Shown piece after piece: positions 44,045 through 53,010 of a DNA stretch of 64,000 bases. The stretch is from contig NZ_VWPY01000007.1 of NCBI RefSeq assembly GCF_011839805.1, positions 81,540 through 145,539 of the forward strand. Direction: 5' to 3'. How positions within the stretch are numbered: position 1 is the stretch's first letter; every line of letters begins with the position of its first letter. Both the position numbers and the translations under genes were made by a program. The stretch is from Kineococcus rubinsiae (GTDB lineage Bacteria; Actinomycetota; Actinomycetes; Actinomycetales; Kineococcaceae). The notes under the pieces are model-generated. The model saw only the letters and a program-made list of their open reading frames with translations. It did not search any database and was not told the DNA's origin.

Positions 44045-44927
44045 GCCGACCCGCTTCGCCGCGGACTACGCCGAGGTCGCGGAGATCCGCGCCCGCGAGC
44101 CCGAGCGCGTCCTCGAGCTCGCGCGGGCCCGCGCCCGCCGCCCGCTGCTGCCGGCCGACGGCCGCCTCATGGTCATCGCGGCCGACCACCCCGCCCGCGG
44201 CGCCAACGGCGTGGGCGGGCGGCCCATGGCCATGGCGAACCGCACCGAGCTCCTCGACCGGCTGCGCGTGGCCCTGGCCAACCCCGGCGTCGACGGGCTG
44301 CTGGGCAGCGCCGACATCATCGAGGACCTCACCCTCCTCGGGGCGCTGGAGGGCAAGGTCGTCTTCGGCTCCATGAACCGCGGTGGCCTGCAGGGCGCCA
44401 GCTTCGAGCTCGACGACCGCTTCACGGGCTACGACGCACAGGCCATCGAGGACATGCACCTCGACGGCGGCAAGTTCCTCACCCGCATCGCGCTCGACGA
44501 CGCGGGGACCCTGCCGACGCTGACGGCCTCGGCCGACGCGATCAGCGAGCTCGCGGCACGAGAGCTGATCGCCGTCATCGAGCCGTTCTGGTCCTCGCGC
44601 GTCGACGGCCGGGTCGTGCACGACCTGTCGGCGGACGGGGTCGTGAAGTCGATCAACGTCGCCCAGGCGCTGGGCCGGACGACGGCCTACACGTGGCTGA
44701 AGATCCCCGTGGTGGACGACATGGAGCGCGTCATGGAGTCCACGACGCTGCCGACCCTGCTCCTCGGGGGCGACCCGGCGACGTCGCCCGAGGAGACGTT
44801 CGCGTCGTGGCGCAAGGCCCTCGCGCTGCCCTCGGTGCGCGGCCTCACCGTCGGGCGCACCCTGCTGTACCCGCCGGACGACGACGTCGCCGCCGCGGTG
44901 CAGACCGCCGTCTCGCTCGTCCGCTGA
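44037..44927 (+). CDS. Class I aldolase-like (beta/alpha)8 protein (IolJ-type candidate)
   Basis: A 296-residue TIM-barrel protein of the family I recall as the Corynebacterium Cgl0158 type, related to DhnA-like class I aldolases. It shows RLMVIAADHPARGANGVGG, DGLLGSADIIEDL, VVFGSMNRGGLQGASFELDDRFTGY in part, GGKFLTRIALDD, and TAYTWLKIPVVDDMERVME with a candidate Schiff-base lysine, followed by LLLGGDPATSPEETF. In the pathway, the product of IolC needs an aldolase giving malonate semialdehyde and dihydroxyacetone phosphate; this gene fills that slot. GTG 44037 overlaps the iolC end by 8 bases. Role inferred from position. Confidence 0.8.
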   Translation: MPEPTRFAADYAEVAEIRAREPERVLELARARARRPLLPADGRLMVIAADHPARGANGVGGRPMAMANRTELLDRLRVALANPGVDGLLGSADIIEDLTLLGALEGKVVFGSMNRGGLQGASFELDDRFTGYDAQAIEDMHLDGGKFLTRIALDDAGTLPTLTASADAISELAARELIAVIEPFWSSRVDGRVVHDLSADGVVKSINVAQALGRTTAYTWLKIPVVDDMERVMESTTLPTLLLGGDPATSPEETFASWRKALALPSVRGLTVGRTLLYPPDDDVAAAVQTAVSLVR

Positions 44928-44950
44928 CCTGCCCCGAGAGGAGGCCGACC

Positions 44951-45859
44951 GTGGCCCAGGAGCTGTACGTCCCCGCCGGAACCGCTGCGGGGGAGGGCTT
45001 CGACCTCGTCGTGACGCCGGAGTCGGCGGGCTGGGGTTTCTCGGGCCTGCGGACGCTGACGCTGGCGCCAGGCGGCGAGGCGACCTTCGCCACCGGCGAG
45101 GACGAGCTGCTGGTGCTGCCGCTCGCCGGGTCCGCCTCGGTGCAGGTGGGTGAGCAGGTGCTGGAGCTCGCGGGCCGCGCGAGCGTCTTCGACGGCGTCA
45201 CCGACTTCGCCTACGTCGGGCGCGACGAGCAGCTGACGGTGCGCAGCACCGCGGGTGCCGTCCTGGCGTTCCCCGCGGCGCGGGCCGGGCGCCGGCTCCC
45301 GTTCCGCTACGGCCCGGCCTCGGGCGTCCCCGTGGAGCTGCGCGGTGCGGGTCAGGCCAGCCGCCAGGTCAACAACTTCGCGACCCCGCAGGCGTTCGAG
45401 ACGGACAAGCTCATCGCGTGCGAGGTCCTGACCCCGGCCGGGAACTGGTCGTCCTACCCGCCGCACCGCCACGACCGCGCGAGCGAGGTCGAGAGCGAGC
45501 TCGAGGAGGTCTACTACTTCGCGTTCCGCTCGCTGGCCCCGGCCGGCACCCCGGTCGTCGAGGGCGGGCTGGGCTACCAGCGCGTCTACGGCGAGGCGGA
45601 GCGCCCGATCGAGGTGCTCGAGGAGGTCCGCGGCGGCGACGTCGTGCTCATCCCGCACGGCTGGCACGGACCCTCGATCGCCTCCCCGGCGTTCGACATG
45701 TACTACCTCAACGTCATGGCCGGCCCCGCGCCGGAGCGCGCCTGGAAGATCTGCGACGACCCCGCCCACGGCTGGGTCCGCAGCACCTGGGAGCAGCAGC
45801 GGGTCGACCCGCGGCTGCCCTTCTACCGCGCGCCGGCCGCCGCCGGCGCCTCCTCCTGA
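44951..45859 (+). CDS. iolB: 5-deoxy-glucuronate isomerase
   Basis: A 302-residue bicupin isomerase that converts 5-deoxy-glucuronate to 2-deoxy-5-keto-gluconate. Visible: LYVPAGTAAGEGFDLVVTPESAGW in part, GWGFSGLRTLTLAPGG, RQVNNFATPQAFETDKLIACEVLTPAGNWSSYPPHRHD in part, and YYFAFRSLAP with the cupin metal ligands, then VLIPHGWHGPS. GTG 44951 follows GAGAGGAGG. It is the third gene of the iolC operon. Confidence 0.95.
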   Translation: MAQELYVPAGTAAGEGFDLVVTPESAGWGFSGLRTLTLAPGGEATFATGEDELLVLPLAGSASVQVGEQVLELAGRASVFDGVTDFAYVGRDEQLTVRSTAGAVLAFPAARAGRRLPFRYGPASGVPVELRGAGQASRQVNNFATPQAFETDKLIACEVLTPAGNWSSYPPHRHDRASEVESELEEVYYFAFRSLAPAGTPVVEGGLGYQRVYGEAERPIEVLEEVRGGDVVLIPHGWHGPSIASPAFDMYYLNVMAGPAPERAWKICDDPAHGWVRSTWEQQRVDPRLPFYRAPAAAGASS

Positions 45860-45890
45860 ACCCGACCACCCCCCACCGGAGCCGATCCCC

Positions 45891-47819
45891 ATGAGCGCCA
45901 CCCCGACCCCCCGTGTCACCGTCCGCCTGACCGTGGCGCAGGCCGTGGTCCGCTTCCTCTCCGCGCAGTTCTCCGAGCGCGACGGCGAGCGGCAGCAGTT
46001 CTTCGGCGGCGTGTTCGGCATCTTCGGCCACGGCAACGTCGCCGGGGTCGGCCAGGCGCTGCTCGAGGCGGAGCTCGAGGCCGACGCCGGGGACGGCTGG
46101 ACCCCGCCGGCGCGCGTGCCGTACATGACGGGCCGCAACGAGCAGGCGATGGTCCACGCGGCCGTCGGCTACGCCCGGCAGAAGGACCGGCTGCAAACCC
46201 TCGCCGTCACGGCGTCCGTCGGACCGGGTTCCACGAACATGCTGACCGGTGCCGCGCTGGCCACGATCAACCGCCTCCCCGTCCTGCTGCTGGCCAGCGA
46301 CATCTTCGCGACGCGCGTCGGATCGCCCGTGCTGCAGGAGCTCGAGCAGGACTACGGCTACGACGTCTCCGTGAACGACGCGTTCCGGCCGCTGTCGCGG
46401 TTCTTCGACCGCGTGTGGCGTCCGGAGCAGCTGCCCGCCGCGCTGCTCGGCGCCATGCGCGTGCTCACCGACCCCGCGCAGACCGGAGCGGCCACGATCG
46501 CGCTGCCGCAGGACGTGCAGGCGGAGGCCTTCGACTGGCCGGCCGAGCTGTTCCGCGAGCGCACGTGGCGCATCGCGCGCCCGGTCCCGGAGGCGGTCGC
46601 GATCGCCGAGGCCGCGGCCCTGATCCGCGCGGCGAGGACGCCGCTCGTGGTCGCCGGCGGCGGGGTCACCTACTCGCGCGCGACCGCGGAGCTGGCGGCG
46701 TTCGTCGAGGCCACCGGCATCCCCGTGGGTCAGTCGCAGGCCGGCAAGGGGACGCTGCCCTACGACCACCCGCTGTGCCTGGGGGCCATCGGGTCCACGG
46801 GGACGACCGCGGCCAACGAGATCGCCGCGGAGGCCGATGTGGTCATCGGGATCGGCACCCGGTACTCCGACTTCACCACGGCCTCGCGCACCGCGTTTCA
46901 GAACCCCGGCGTGCGCTTCGTCAACATCAACGTGGCCTCGCTGGACACGGTCAAGCACGCCGGCCTCCCCGTCCAGGCGGACGCCCGCGAGGCGCTCGTG
47001 GCGCTGACGCAGGCGCTGTCGGGGTGGTCGGTGCCGGACGCCTACCGCGAGCGGTCCGCGCGGCTGAACCGCGAGTGGGACGCCGTGGTGGAGTCCTTCT
47101 ACCGGTCGGGCAAGGGCGAGGAGACGGGCCTGCTGGCGCAGGCGGAGGTGCTCGGCGCGATCGACGAGGTGGCCGAGGCCCGCGACGTCGTGGTGTGCGC
47201 CGCGGGTTCGCTACCCGGGGACCTGCACTGCATGTGGCGGACCCGGGACCCGAAGGGCTACCACGTCGAGTACGGCTACTCCTGCATGGGCTACGAGATC
47301 CCCGGCGGCATGGGCGTGCGGATGGCGGCCCCGGACCGCGACGTCTTCATCACGGTCGGGGACGGCTCCTACCTCATGATGCCGACGGAGCTGGTCACGG
47401 CCGTCCAGGAGGACGTCAAGGTCATCGTCGTGCTGCTGCAGAACCACGGGTTCGCCTCCATCGGGGCGCTGAGCGAGTCCCTGGGTTCCCAGCGCTTCGG
47501 GACGCGGTACCGCAAGCGGTCCGGGTCGGGACGCCTCGACGGGGACCGGCTGCCCGTGGACCTCGCGGCGAACGCCGAGAGCCTCGGGGTTCGGGTGCTG
47601 CGCGCGCAGACGCGCAAGGAGCTCGTGGCGGCCCTGCAGGACGCCAAGGCGTCGACGGAGTCGACCCTGGTGCACGTGGAGACCGACCTGTACTCCGAGG
47701 CTCCGGACGGCGGGGGCTGGTGGGACGTGCCCGTCTCCGAGGTCTCGCACCTGGAGTCGACCCGCGCGGCGCGCGCGACGTACGAGCAGAAGAAGGCCGG
47801 TCAGCGACCCCTGCTGTGA
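45891..47819 (+). CDS. iolD: 3D-(3,5/4)-trihydroxycyclohexane-1,2-dione hydrolase
   Basis: A 642-residue thiamine-diphosphate enzyme that opens the inositol-derived ring. N-terminal TPP pyrimidine domain with catalytic Glu in MTGRNEQAMVHAAVGYARQ and TASVGPGSTNMLTGAALATINRLPVLLL in part; central Rossmann domain (VVAGGGVTYSRATAELAAF); C-terminal pyrophosphate domain VGDGSYLMMPTELVTAVQEDVKVIVVLLQNHG in part (GDG-N motif). ATG 45891 has GGAG 9 bases upstream. The gene ends the first iol operon; iolE starts from its own promoter. Confidence 0.96.
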   Translation: MSATPTPRVTVRLTVAQAVVRFLSAQFSERDGERQQFFGGVFGIFGHGNVAGVGQALLEAELEADAGDGWTPPARVPYMTGRNEQAMVHAAVGYARQKDRLQTLAVTASVGPGSTNMLTGAALATINRLPVLLLASDIFATRVGSPVLQELEQDYGYDVSVNDAFRPLSRFFDRVWRPEQLPAALLGAMRVLTDPAQTGAATIALPQDVQAEAFDWPAELFRERTWRIARPVPEAVAIAEAAALIRAARTPLVVAGGGVTYSRATAELAAFVEATGIPVGQSQAGKGTLPYDHPLCLGAIGSTGTTAANEIAAEADVVIGIGTRYSDFTTASRTAFQNPGVRFVNINVASLDTVKHAGLPVQADAREALVALTQALSGWSVPDAYRERSARLNREWDAVVESFYRSGKGEETGLLAQAEVLGAIDEVAEARDVVVCAAGSLPGDLHCMWRTRDPKGYHVEYGYSCMGYEIPGGMGVRMAAPDRDVFITVGDGSYLMMPTELVTAVQEDVKVIVVLLQNHGFASIGALSESLGSQRFGTRYRKRSGSGRLDGDRLPVDLAANAESLGVRVLRAQTRKELVAALQDAKASTESTLVHVETDLYSEAPDGGGWWDVPVSEVSHLESTRAARATYEQKKAGQRPLL

Positions 47820-47846
47820 CGTCCGCCCGGCATCCATAGGTCATCA

Positions 47847-47890
47847 TGTCCTGACAATCCCTTGACACCTCCGGCGCACCGCGTCAGAGT
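47847..47890 (+). promoter_or_regulatory. iolE promoter with inositol-regulon operator (site C)
   Basis: The palindrome TGTCCTGACA (47847-47856) is identical to site B. The -35 element TTGACA (47862-47867) and the -10 element CAGAGT (47885-47890) are 17 bases apart. The operator is 5 bases upstream of the -35. Confidence 0.72.
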
Positions 47891-47935
47891 TCCCCCAGCC
47901 GCAGTGGTGCGGCGCACGACGACGTGGAGGATCCC

Positions 47936-48835
47936 ATGGGCCGCACCATCACGATCGGCTCCGCCCCGGACTCCTGGGGCGTCTGGTTCGCCGACGACCC
48001 GCTGCAGACCCCGGCGGCGCGGTTCCTCGACGAGGTCGCCGCGGCCGGGTACGAGTGGATCGAGCTGGGGCCCTACGGCTACCTGCCCACCGACCCCGCG
48101 CAGCTGGCCGACGAGCTGGCCGCGCGCCGCCTGAAGGTGTCGGCCGGCACGATCTTCGCGGCGCTGCACCGCCCCGACCACTACGCCGAGGCGTGGGCCC
48201 AGGTCGAGGCCGTCGCGAAGCTCACGAAGGCCGTCGGCGGGACCCACCTCGTGGTCATCCCCGGGCAGTGGCGCAGCGACAAGACGGGCGAGCAGATCGA
48301 GCCGCGCACGCTGGACGACGAGGGCTGGGCCCGCCTGGCGAGCGGCATGGACCGCCTGGGCCGCGACGTCATGAACGGCTACGGTCTGCAGATCGCGGTG
48401 CACTCCCACGCGGACACCCACATCGACACCCACGACGAGGTCGACCGCTTCCTCGAGCTGACCGACCCCGACGTCGTCAAGCTGTGCCTGGACACGGGGC
48501 ACGTCTCCTACTCGGGCGGCGACAACCTCAAGATCATCGCCGACCACCCCGACCGCATCGCGTACGCCCACCTCAAGCAGGTGGACCCCGCGGTCGTCGC
48601 GAAGGTCAAGGAGCAGGACCTGCCCTTCGGTGAGGCCGTCAAGCTCGGGGCCATGGTCGAGCCGCCGCAGGGCGTCCCGGCCATGCCCCCCATCCTCGAG
48701 GCCCTCGCGGGGCTCGACCACGACGTGTTCGCCATCGTCGAGCAGGACCTCTACCCCGTCGCCTTCGACGCGCCGCTGCCCATCGCGCGGCGCACCCTCA
48801 CCTACCTGCGCTCCTGCCGGCTCCCGCAGGCCTGA
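47936..48835 (+). CDS. iolE: Myo-inosose-2 dehydratase (IolE-like)
   Basis: A 299-residue xylose-isomerase-like TIM-barrel protein, matching 2-keto-myo-inositol dehydratase. It begins ITIGSAPDSWGVWFADDPLQTP, the hallmark IolE start, and continues AAGYEWIELGPYGYLPTDP, VSAGTIFAALH, VHSHADTHIDTHDEVDRFLELT in part, KLCLDTGHVSYSGGDN and AYAHLKQVDP (metal ligands Glu, Asp, His). GGAGG lies 5 bases before ATG 47936; GTG 47924 in frame is unlikely because it precedes that Shine-Dalgarno. First gene after site C. Confidence 0.92.
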   Translation: MGRTITIGSAPDSWGVWFADDPLQTPAARFLDEVAAAGYEWIELGPYGYLPTDPAQLADELAARRLKVSAGTIFAALHRPDHYAEAWAQVEAVAKLTKAVGGTHLVVIPGQWRSDKTGEQIEPRTLDDEGWARLASGMDRLGRDVMNGYGLQIAVHSHADTHIDTHDEVDRFLELTDPDVVKLCLDTGHVSYSGGDNLKIIADHPDRIAYAHLKQVDPAVVAKVKEQDLPFGEAVKLGAMVEPPQGVPAMPPILEALAGLDHDVFAIVEQDLYPVAFDAPLPIARRTLTYLRSCRLPQA

Positions 48836-48843
48836 ACCCGCCT

Positions 48844-48868
48844 CGCCGGCGCCCCTCCCGGGCCGGCG
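48844..48868. terminator. Candidate hairpin after iolE
   Basis: CGCCGGC (48844-48850) and GCCGGCG (48862-48868) can form a 7-bp GC stem with an 11-base loop, 9 bases after the iolE stop. It may attenuate read-through into the ABC transporter operon. No U-tract. Confidence 0.4.
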
Positions 48869-48884
48869 GAGCGCGCACCACCCC

Positions 48885-48916
48885 GCACCACCCGCACCGA
48901 GCACCACCCGCACCGA
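48885..48916. repeat. 16-bp tandem duplication before the ABC transporter operon
   Basis: Two adjacent identical copies of gcaccacccgcaccga (48885-48900, 48901-48916), followed by a third, degraded half. They lie about 85 bases ahead of the substrate-binding protein gene in a C-rich leader. A 6-bp inverted repeat GGGTCG/CGACCC (48960-48965, 48972-48977) is also present. I find no TGTCYTGACA operator here. Confidence 0.6.
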
Positions 48917-48999
48917 GTACTACCCCCACCAGCCCCCGCCGCACCCGCCGGGGACCACCGGGTCGACACCACGACCCGACAGAGAGGACCGGATCGACG

Positions 49000-49998
49000 A
49001 TGATTCGCTCGCGCAAGACCGCCGTCGCGGTGTTCGTCGCCACCGCCGCGCTGGCGCTGTCCGGCTGCAGCAGCAGCGGCGGCGCGCAGAAGGACGACAC
49101 CTCCTCCGACGGTGGGGGGAACGTGGCCTCCACGCCCCGCGTCAAGATCGCCATGGTCACCCACGCGGCACCCGGTGACACGTTCTGGGACATCGTGCGG
49201 GCGGGCGCGGAGGCGGCCGCCAAGAAGGACAACGTGGACCTGAACTACCAGGGTGCGCCCGAGGCGGCCGACCAGGTCAACCTGGTGCAGTCCGCGATCG
49301 ACTCCAAGGTCGCCGGCATCGCCGTCACGATGGCCAAGGCCGACGCCGTCACGCCGGTCATCAAGAGCGCCAGCGACGCGGGCATCCCCGTCACCGTCCT
49401 CAACGCGGGCGGCGTCGACGCGTGGAAGGCCACGGGCGCGATCGGCTACTTCGGCTCCGACGAGAACGTCGCGGGTCAGGCCGTCGGGACGCGCCTGTCG
49501 GGCGAGGGGGCCAAGAAGGTCCTCTGCGTGATCCAGGAGCAGGGCAACGTCGCGCTGGACGCGCGTTGCGCGGGCATCAAGACCACCTTCTCGGGGTCCG
49601 TCGAGAACATCTTCGTCACCGGCACGGACATGCCGTCCGTCCAGCAGACGATCACGTCGAAGCTGCAGCAGGACCCCGCCATCGACCGGGTCGTCACCCT
49701 CGGGGCCCCGTTCGCGCTGACCGCGGTCAAGTCGGTCGCCGACGCGGGCAGCTCGGCGGTCGTGGCCACCTTCGACACCAACAAGGAGCTCGTGGCCGCG
49801 GTCCAGAGCGGTGACGTCGAGTTCGCGATCGACCAGCAGCCGTACCTGCAGGGCTACCTCGCGGTGGACGCCCTCTGGCTCAACATCAACAACGGCAACA
49901 CCATCGGCGGCGGCAGCGCGACCCTGACGGGCCCCGCCTTCATCGACAAGACCAACATCGACCGCGTCGCGGAGTTCGCGGCCAAGGGCACGAGGTGA
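49000..49998 (+). CDS. Sugar ABC transporter substrate-binding lipoprotein
   Basis: A 332-residue periplasmic-binding-protein-like lipoprotein of the ribose/inositol class. Signal peptide with lipobox LSGC and lipidated Cys23, a Ser/Gly-rich linker, then VKIAMVTHAAPGDTFWDIVRAGAE, QVNLVQSAIDSKVAGIAVTMAKADAVTP in part, GIPVTVLNAGG, and DQQPYLQGYLAVDALWL at the end. It is anchored outside the membrane and delivers the sugar to the permease that follows. Position in the iol region suggests an inositol isomer; this is inferred. ATG 49000. Confidence 0.9.
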   Translation: MIRSRKTAVAVFVATAALALSGCSSSGGAQKDDTSSDGGGNVASTPRVKIAMVTHAAPGDTFWDIVRAGAEAAAKKDNVDLNYQGAPEAADQVNLVQSAIDSKVAGIAVTMAKADAVTPVIKSASDAGIPVTVLNAGGVDAWKATGAIGYFGSDENVAGQAVGTRLSGEGAKKVLCVIQEQGNVALDARCAGIKTTFSGSVENIFVTGTDMPSVQQTITSKLQQDPAIDRVVTLGAPFALTAVKSVADAGSSAVVATFDTNKELVAAVQSGDVEFAIDQQPYLQGYLAVDALWLNINNGNTIGGGSATLTGPAFIDKTNIDRVAEFAAKGTR

Positions 49999-50007
49999 GG
50001 TCCCACC

Positions 50008-51069
50008 ATGAGTAGCTCGACGACAGCGGCTCCCCGCGTCCCGGCGCTGCGCGCCAAGGACGACCGGGTCGCCAGGAAGTCCCTGGCGACGCGGATCCTC
50101 TCCCGGCCGGAGATCGGGTCCCTCATCGGCGCGATCGCGGTGTTCGTCCTCTTCTGCGTGGTCGCCCCGACCTTCCGGGCGGCCCCCTCGCTCGCCACGG
50201 TCGCCTACTCGGCCTCGACGATCGGCATCATGGCCGTCGCCGTCGCCCTGCTGATGATCGGCGGTGAGTTCGACCTCTCCGCCGGGGTGGTCGTCACGAC
50301 CTCGGCCCTGGCGGCGTCCACCTTCGCCTTCCAGCTGGGGCTGAACCTCTGGGTCGGCGTCGTGCTCGCGCTGGCGCTGGCGCTGGGGGTGGGGGCCTTC
50401 AACGGGTGGCTCCTCATGCGCACGGGACTCCCCAGCTTCCTCATCACCCTGGGCACGTTCTTCATGCTGCAGGGCCTCAACCTCGGTGTGACCAAGCTGC
50501 TGACGGGCGGGGTCTCCTCGGACTCGGTGGCCGACATGGACGGCTTCGCCGGCGCGCAGGCCGTGTTCGCCTCGACCCTCAAGGTCGGCGGGGTCGGGAT
50601 CAAGATCACCGTGCTCTGGTGGATCCTGTTCGTCGTCATCGCCACCTGGGTGCTCCTGCGCACCCGGGTCGGCAACTGGATCTTCGCCGTGGGCGGGGAC
50701 GACGCCGCCGCGCGCGCGGTCGGTGTCCCCGTCAGGAAGACCAAGATCGGTCTCTTCATGACGGTCGGGTTCGCCGGCTGGTTCGTGGGCATGCACCAGC
50801 TCTTCAGCTTCGACTCGATCCAGTCCGGCGGTGGCGTGGGGCAGGAGTTCATCTACATCATCGCCGCGGTCGTGGGCGGCTGCCTGCTCACGGGCGGGTA
50901 CGGCTCGGCGATCGGCTCGGCGGTCGGTGCTCTCATCTTCGGGATGACGAGCCTCGGCATCGTCTACGCCGGGTGGGACGCAAACTGGTTCAAGCTGTTC
51001 CTCGGCGTGATGCTCCTGCTGGCCACGATCGTGAACCTGCTCGTCAAGAACCAGGCGGCGAAGAGGTGA
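50008..51069 (+). CDS. Sugar ABC transporter permease (RbsC/FrcC type)
   Basis: A 353-residue permease of the branched-chain/ribose type with eight to ten helices. Signatures include ALLMIGGEFDLSAGVVVTTSALAAS, GVGAFNGWLLMRTGLPSFLITLGTFFMLQGLNL in part, FAVGGDDAAARAVGVPVRKTK and GGGVGQEFIYIIAAVVGGCLLTGGYGSAIGSAVGALI in part. The gene is 9 bases after the binding protein and overlaps the ATPase gene (GTGA). About 40 N-terminal residues are polar and precede the first helix. Confidence 0.92.
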   Translation: MSSSTTAAPRVPALRAKDDRVARKSLATRILSRPEIGSLIGAIAVFVLFCVVAPTFRAAPSLATVAYSASTIGIMAVAVALLMIGGEFDLSAGVVVTTSALAASTFAFQLGLNLWVGVVLALALALGVGAFNGWLLMRTGLPSFLITLGTFFMLQGLNLGVTKLLTGGVSSDSVADMDGFAGAQAVFASTLKVGGVGIKITVLWWILFVVIATWVLLRTRVGNWIFAVGGDDAAARAVGVPVRKTKIGLFMTVGFAGWFVGMHQLFSFDSIQSGGGVGQEFIYIIAAVVGGCLLTGGYGSAIGSAVGALIFGMTSLGIVYAGWDANWFKLFLGVMLLLATIVNLLVKNQAAKR

Positions 51070-51944
51070 GCGGCGACGTGACGACCCCGACGGACCAGCC
51101 CCGGCACGACGCGACGGTCGAGATCCTCCGCCTCGACGACGTGGGCAAGAGCTACGGCAACGTCCACGCCCTGCGCGGGGTGTCCCTGTCGGTGCGGCAG
51201 GGGGAGATCACCTGCGTCCTGGGCGACAACGGAGCCGGCAAGTCGACGCTGATCAAGATCATCGCCGGCCTGCACACGCACAGCTCGGGACAGCTGACGG
51301 TCAACGGCGAGGAGGTGCACTTCTCCTCACCCCGCGAGTCGCTCGAGCGGGGCATCGCCACGGTCTACCAGGACCTGGCGCTCGTGCCGCTGATGTCGAT
51401 CTGGCGCAACTTCTTCCTCGGCGCCGAGCTGACGACCGGATCGGGCCCGTTCAAGCGCCTGGACGTCAAGCGCATGGTCCAGGTCGCCGACGAGGAGCTG
51501 ACCAAGATGGGCATCAGCGTGCCCGACCTCGAACGCCCCGTGGGGGCGCTCTCGGGGGGGCAGCGGCAGTGCATCGCCATCGCCCGGGCCATCTACTTCG
51601 GGGCGAAGGTCCTCATCCTCGACGAGCCCACGGCCGCCCTCGGCGTCAAGCAGTCCGGTGTGGTGCTCAAGTACGTCGCGAAGGCCCGCGACGCCGGCCT
51701 CGGCGTCATCTTCATCACCCACAACCCGCACCACGCGTACCTGGTGGGCAACCACTTCGTGATTCTCAACCGCGGCAACGTCTCCCTCGACAAGGCCCGG
51801 CAGGACATCACGCTGGAGCAGCTCACGAACGAGATGGCCGGCGGCTCCGAGCTCGAGGCCCTCAGCCACGAGCTCTCCGCCCCCGGCGTGACCCCCGAGC
51901 CCGCCACCGCCCTGGCGGCGGGTCACCGCGACGACGAGAGGTGA
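51066..51944 (+). CDS. Sugar ABC transporter ATP-binding protein, single-domain
   Basis: A 292-residue ABC ATPase with Walker [11 protein letters not shown]-loop [12 protein letters not shown], signature [16 protein letters not shown], Walker [18 protein letters not shown] and the switch His in [10 protein letters not shown]. It has one nucleotide-binding domain only, whereas RbsA and MglA carry two; this matches the FrcA-type transporters. A homodimer is therefore expected. GTG 51066 overlaps the permease stop. Confidence 0.92.
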   Translation: MSGDVTTPTDQPRHDATVEILRLDDVGKSYGNVHALRGVSLSVRQGEITCVLGDNGAGKSTLIKIIAGLHTHSSGQLTVNGEEVHFSSPRESLERGIATVYQDLALVPLMSIWRNFFLGAELTTGSGPFKRLDVKRMVQVADEELTKMGISVPDLERPVGALSGGQRQCIAIARAIYFGAKVLILDEPTAALGVKQSGVVLKYVAKARDAGLGVIFITHNPHHAYLVGNHFVILNRGNVSLDKARQDITLEQLTNEMAGGSELEALSHELSAPGVTPEPATALAAGHRDDER

Positions 51945-51954
51945 GACCAGGCCG

Positions 51955-53010
51955 ATGAGCACGGCGACACGTTCCACTCCGCACACGGCCCGCGAGGGCT
52001 ACGACCGCGACCTGCGCGTCGCCGTGCTCGGCGTCGGCATGATGGGCCAGGACCACGCCCGGCGGCTCGCGCGGCTGACCAAGGGCGCGCAGCTCGTCGC
52101 GGTCAGCGATGTGGACGTCGCCCGCACCGACGCGGTGGCCGCCGAGTTCGGCGTCCGGGCCCTGCACGACCCGGGGGCGGCCATCGAGGACCCCGACGTG
52201 GACGCGGTCGTGATCGCGACCCCCGGGTTCACCCACGAGGGGCTGGTCCTGCAGGCCCTGGCCGCCGGCAAGCCGACCCTGTGCGAGAAGCCCCTGACCA
52301 CCTCGCCGGAGACCGCCCGCAAGGTCGTCGAGGCCGAGCACGCCCTGGGCCGTCCGCTGGTGCAGGTCGGGTTCATGCGCCGCTTCGACGCGGAGTACCA
52401 GGAGCTCCGGGCGCTCGTCGCCTCGCAGGAGCTGGGCCGTCCCCTGTTCCTGCACTGCGCGCACCGCAACGCCACCACCCCGCCGAACTTCAGCTCCGAG
52501 ATGCTCATCCTCGACTCGGTGGTCCACGAGGTGGACGTGGCCAGGTTCCTGCTCGGCGAGGAGATCACCGCCATCACGGTGCTCCGGCCCGGTGCGACCT
52601 CGCACGCCCCGGAGGGTCTGCAGGACCCGCAGTTCGTCGTGATGGAGACCGAGAGCGGCGCACTGGTCGACGTGGAGATCTTCGTGAACACGACCTTCGG
52701 CTACGAGGTGCGCACCGAGCTGGTCGCCGAGCGCGGCAGTGCGCAGATCGGACTCGGCGTGGGTCTGGTGTCGCACTCGGCGCGGGGGTGGGGCGGGGGC
52801 ATCGCGGCGGACTTCAAGGAGCGCTTCGGCACCGCCTACGACACCGAGTTCCAGCGCTGGGTGGACGCCGTCCGCAGCGGCGCGGGCGTCGACGGGCCGG
52901 GGGTGTGGGACGGGTACGCCGCCGCGGCCGTCTGCGCCGCCGGCGTCGAGTCGCTGCGCACCGGCCGCCGCGTCGAGGTCGACCTCGGCGAACGTCCCGG
53001 GGCGGCCTGA
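51955..53010 (+). CDS. iolG: Inositol 2-dehydrogenase (IolG-like)
   Basis: A 351-residue Gfo/Idh/MocA oxidoreductase that oxidises myo-inositol to 2-keto-myo-inositol with NAD+. Evidence: [20 protein letters not shown] (Rossmann), [18 protein letters not shown] (catalytic Lys), [18 protein letters not shown], and [20 protein letters not shown] with the active-site Asp and His. The order iolG then iolH-like resembles that in Corynebacterium. The first 15 residues are an extra tail. ATG 51955. Together with the ABC importer it would form an uptake and first-oxidation unit. Confidence 0.88.
   Translation: MSTATRSTPHTAREGYDRDLRVAVLGVGMMGQDHARRLARLTKGAQLVAVSDVDVARTDAVAAEFGVRALHDPGAAIEDPDVDAVVIATPGFTHEGLVLQALAAGKPTLCEKPLTTSPETARKVVEAEHALGRPLVQVGFMRRFDAEYQELRALVASQELGRPLFLHCAHRNATTPPNFSSEMLILDSVVHEVDVARFLLGEEITAITVLRPGATSHAPEGLQDPQFVVMETESGALVDVEIFVNTTFGYEVRTELVAERGSAQIGLGVGLVSHSARGWGGGIAADFKERFGTAYDTEFQRWVDAVRSGAGVDGPGVWDGYAAAAVCAAGVESLRTGRRVEVDLGERPGAA

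Noticed and set aside
48885..48977. Direct repeats before the ABC transporter considered as a short CRISPR-like array
   Set aside because: Units are adjacent without spacers, only 16 bp, and occur twice; no cas gene is present.
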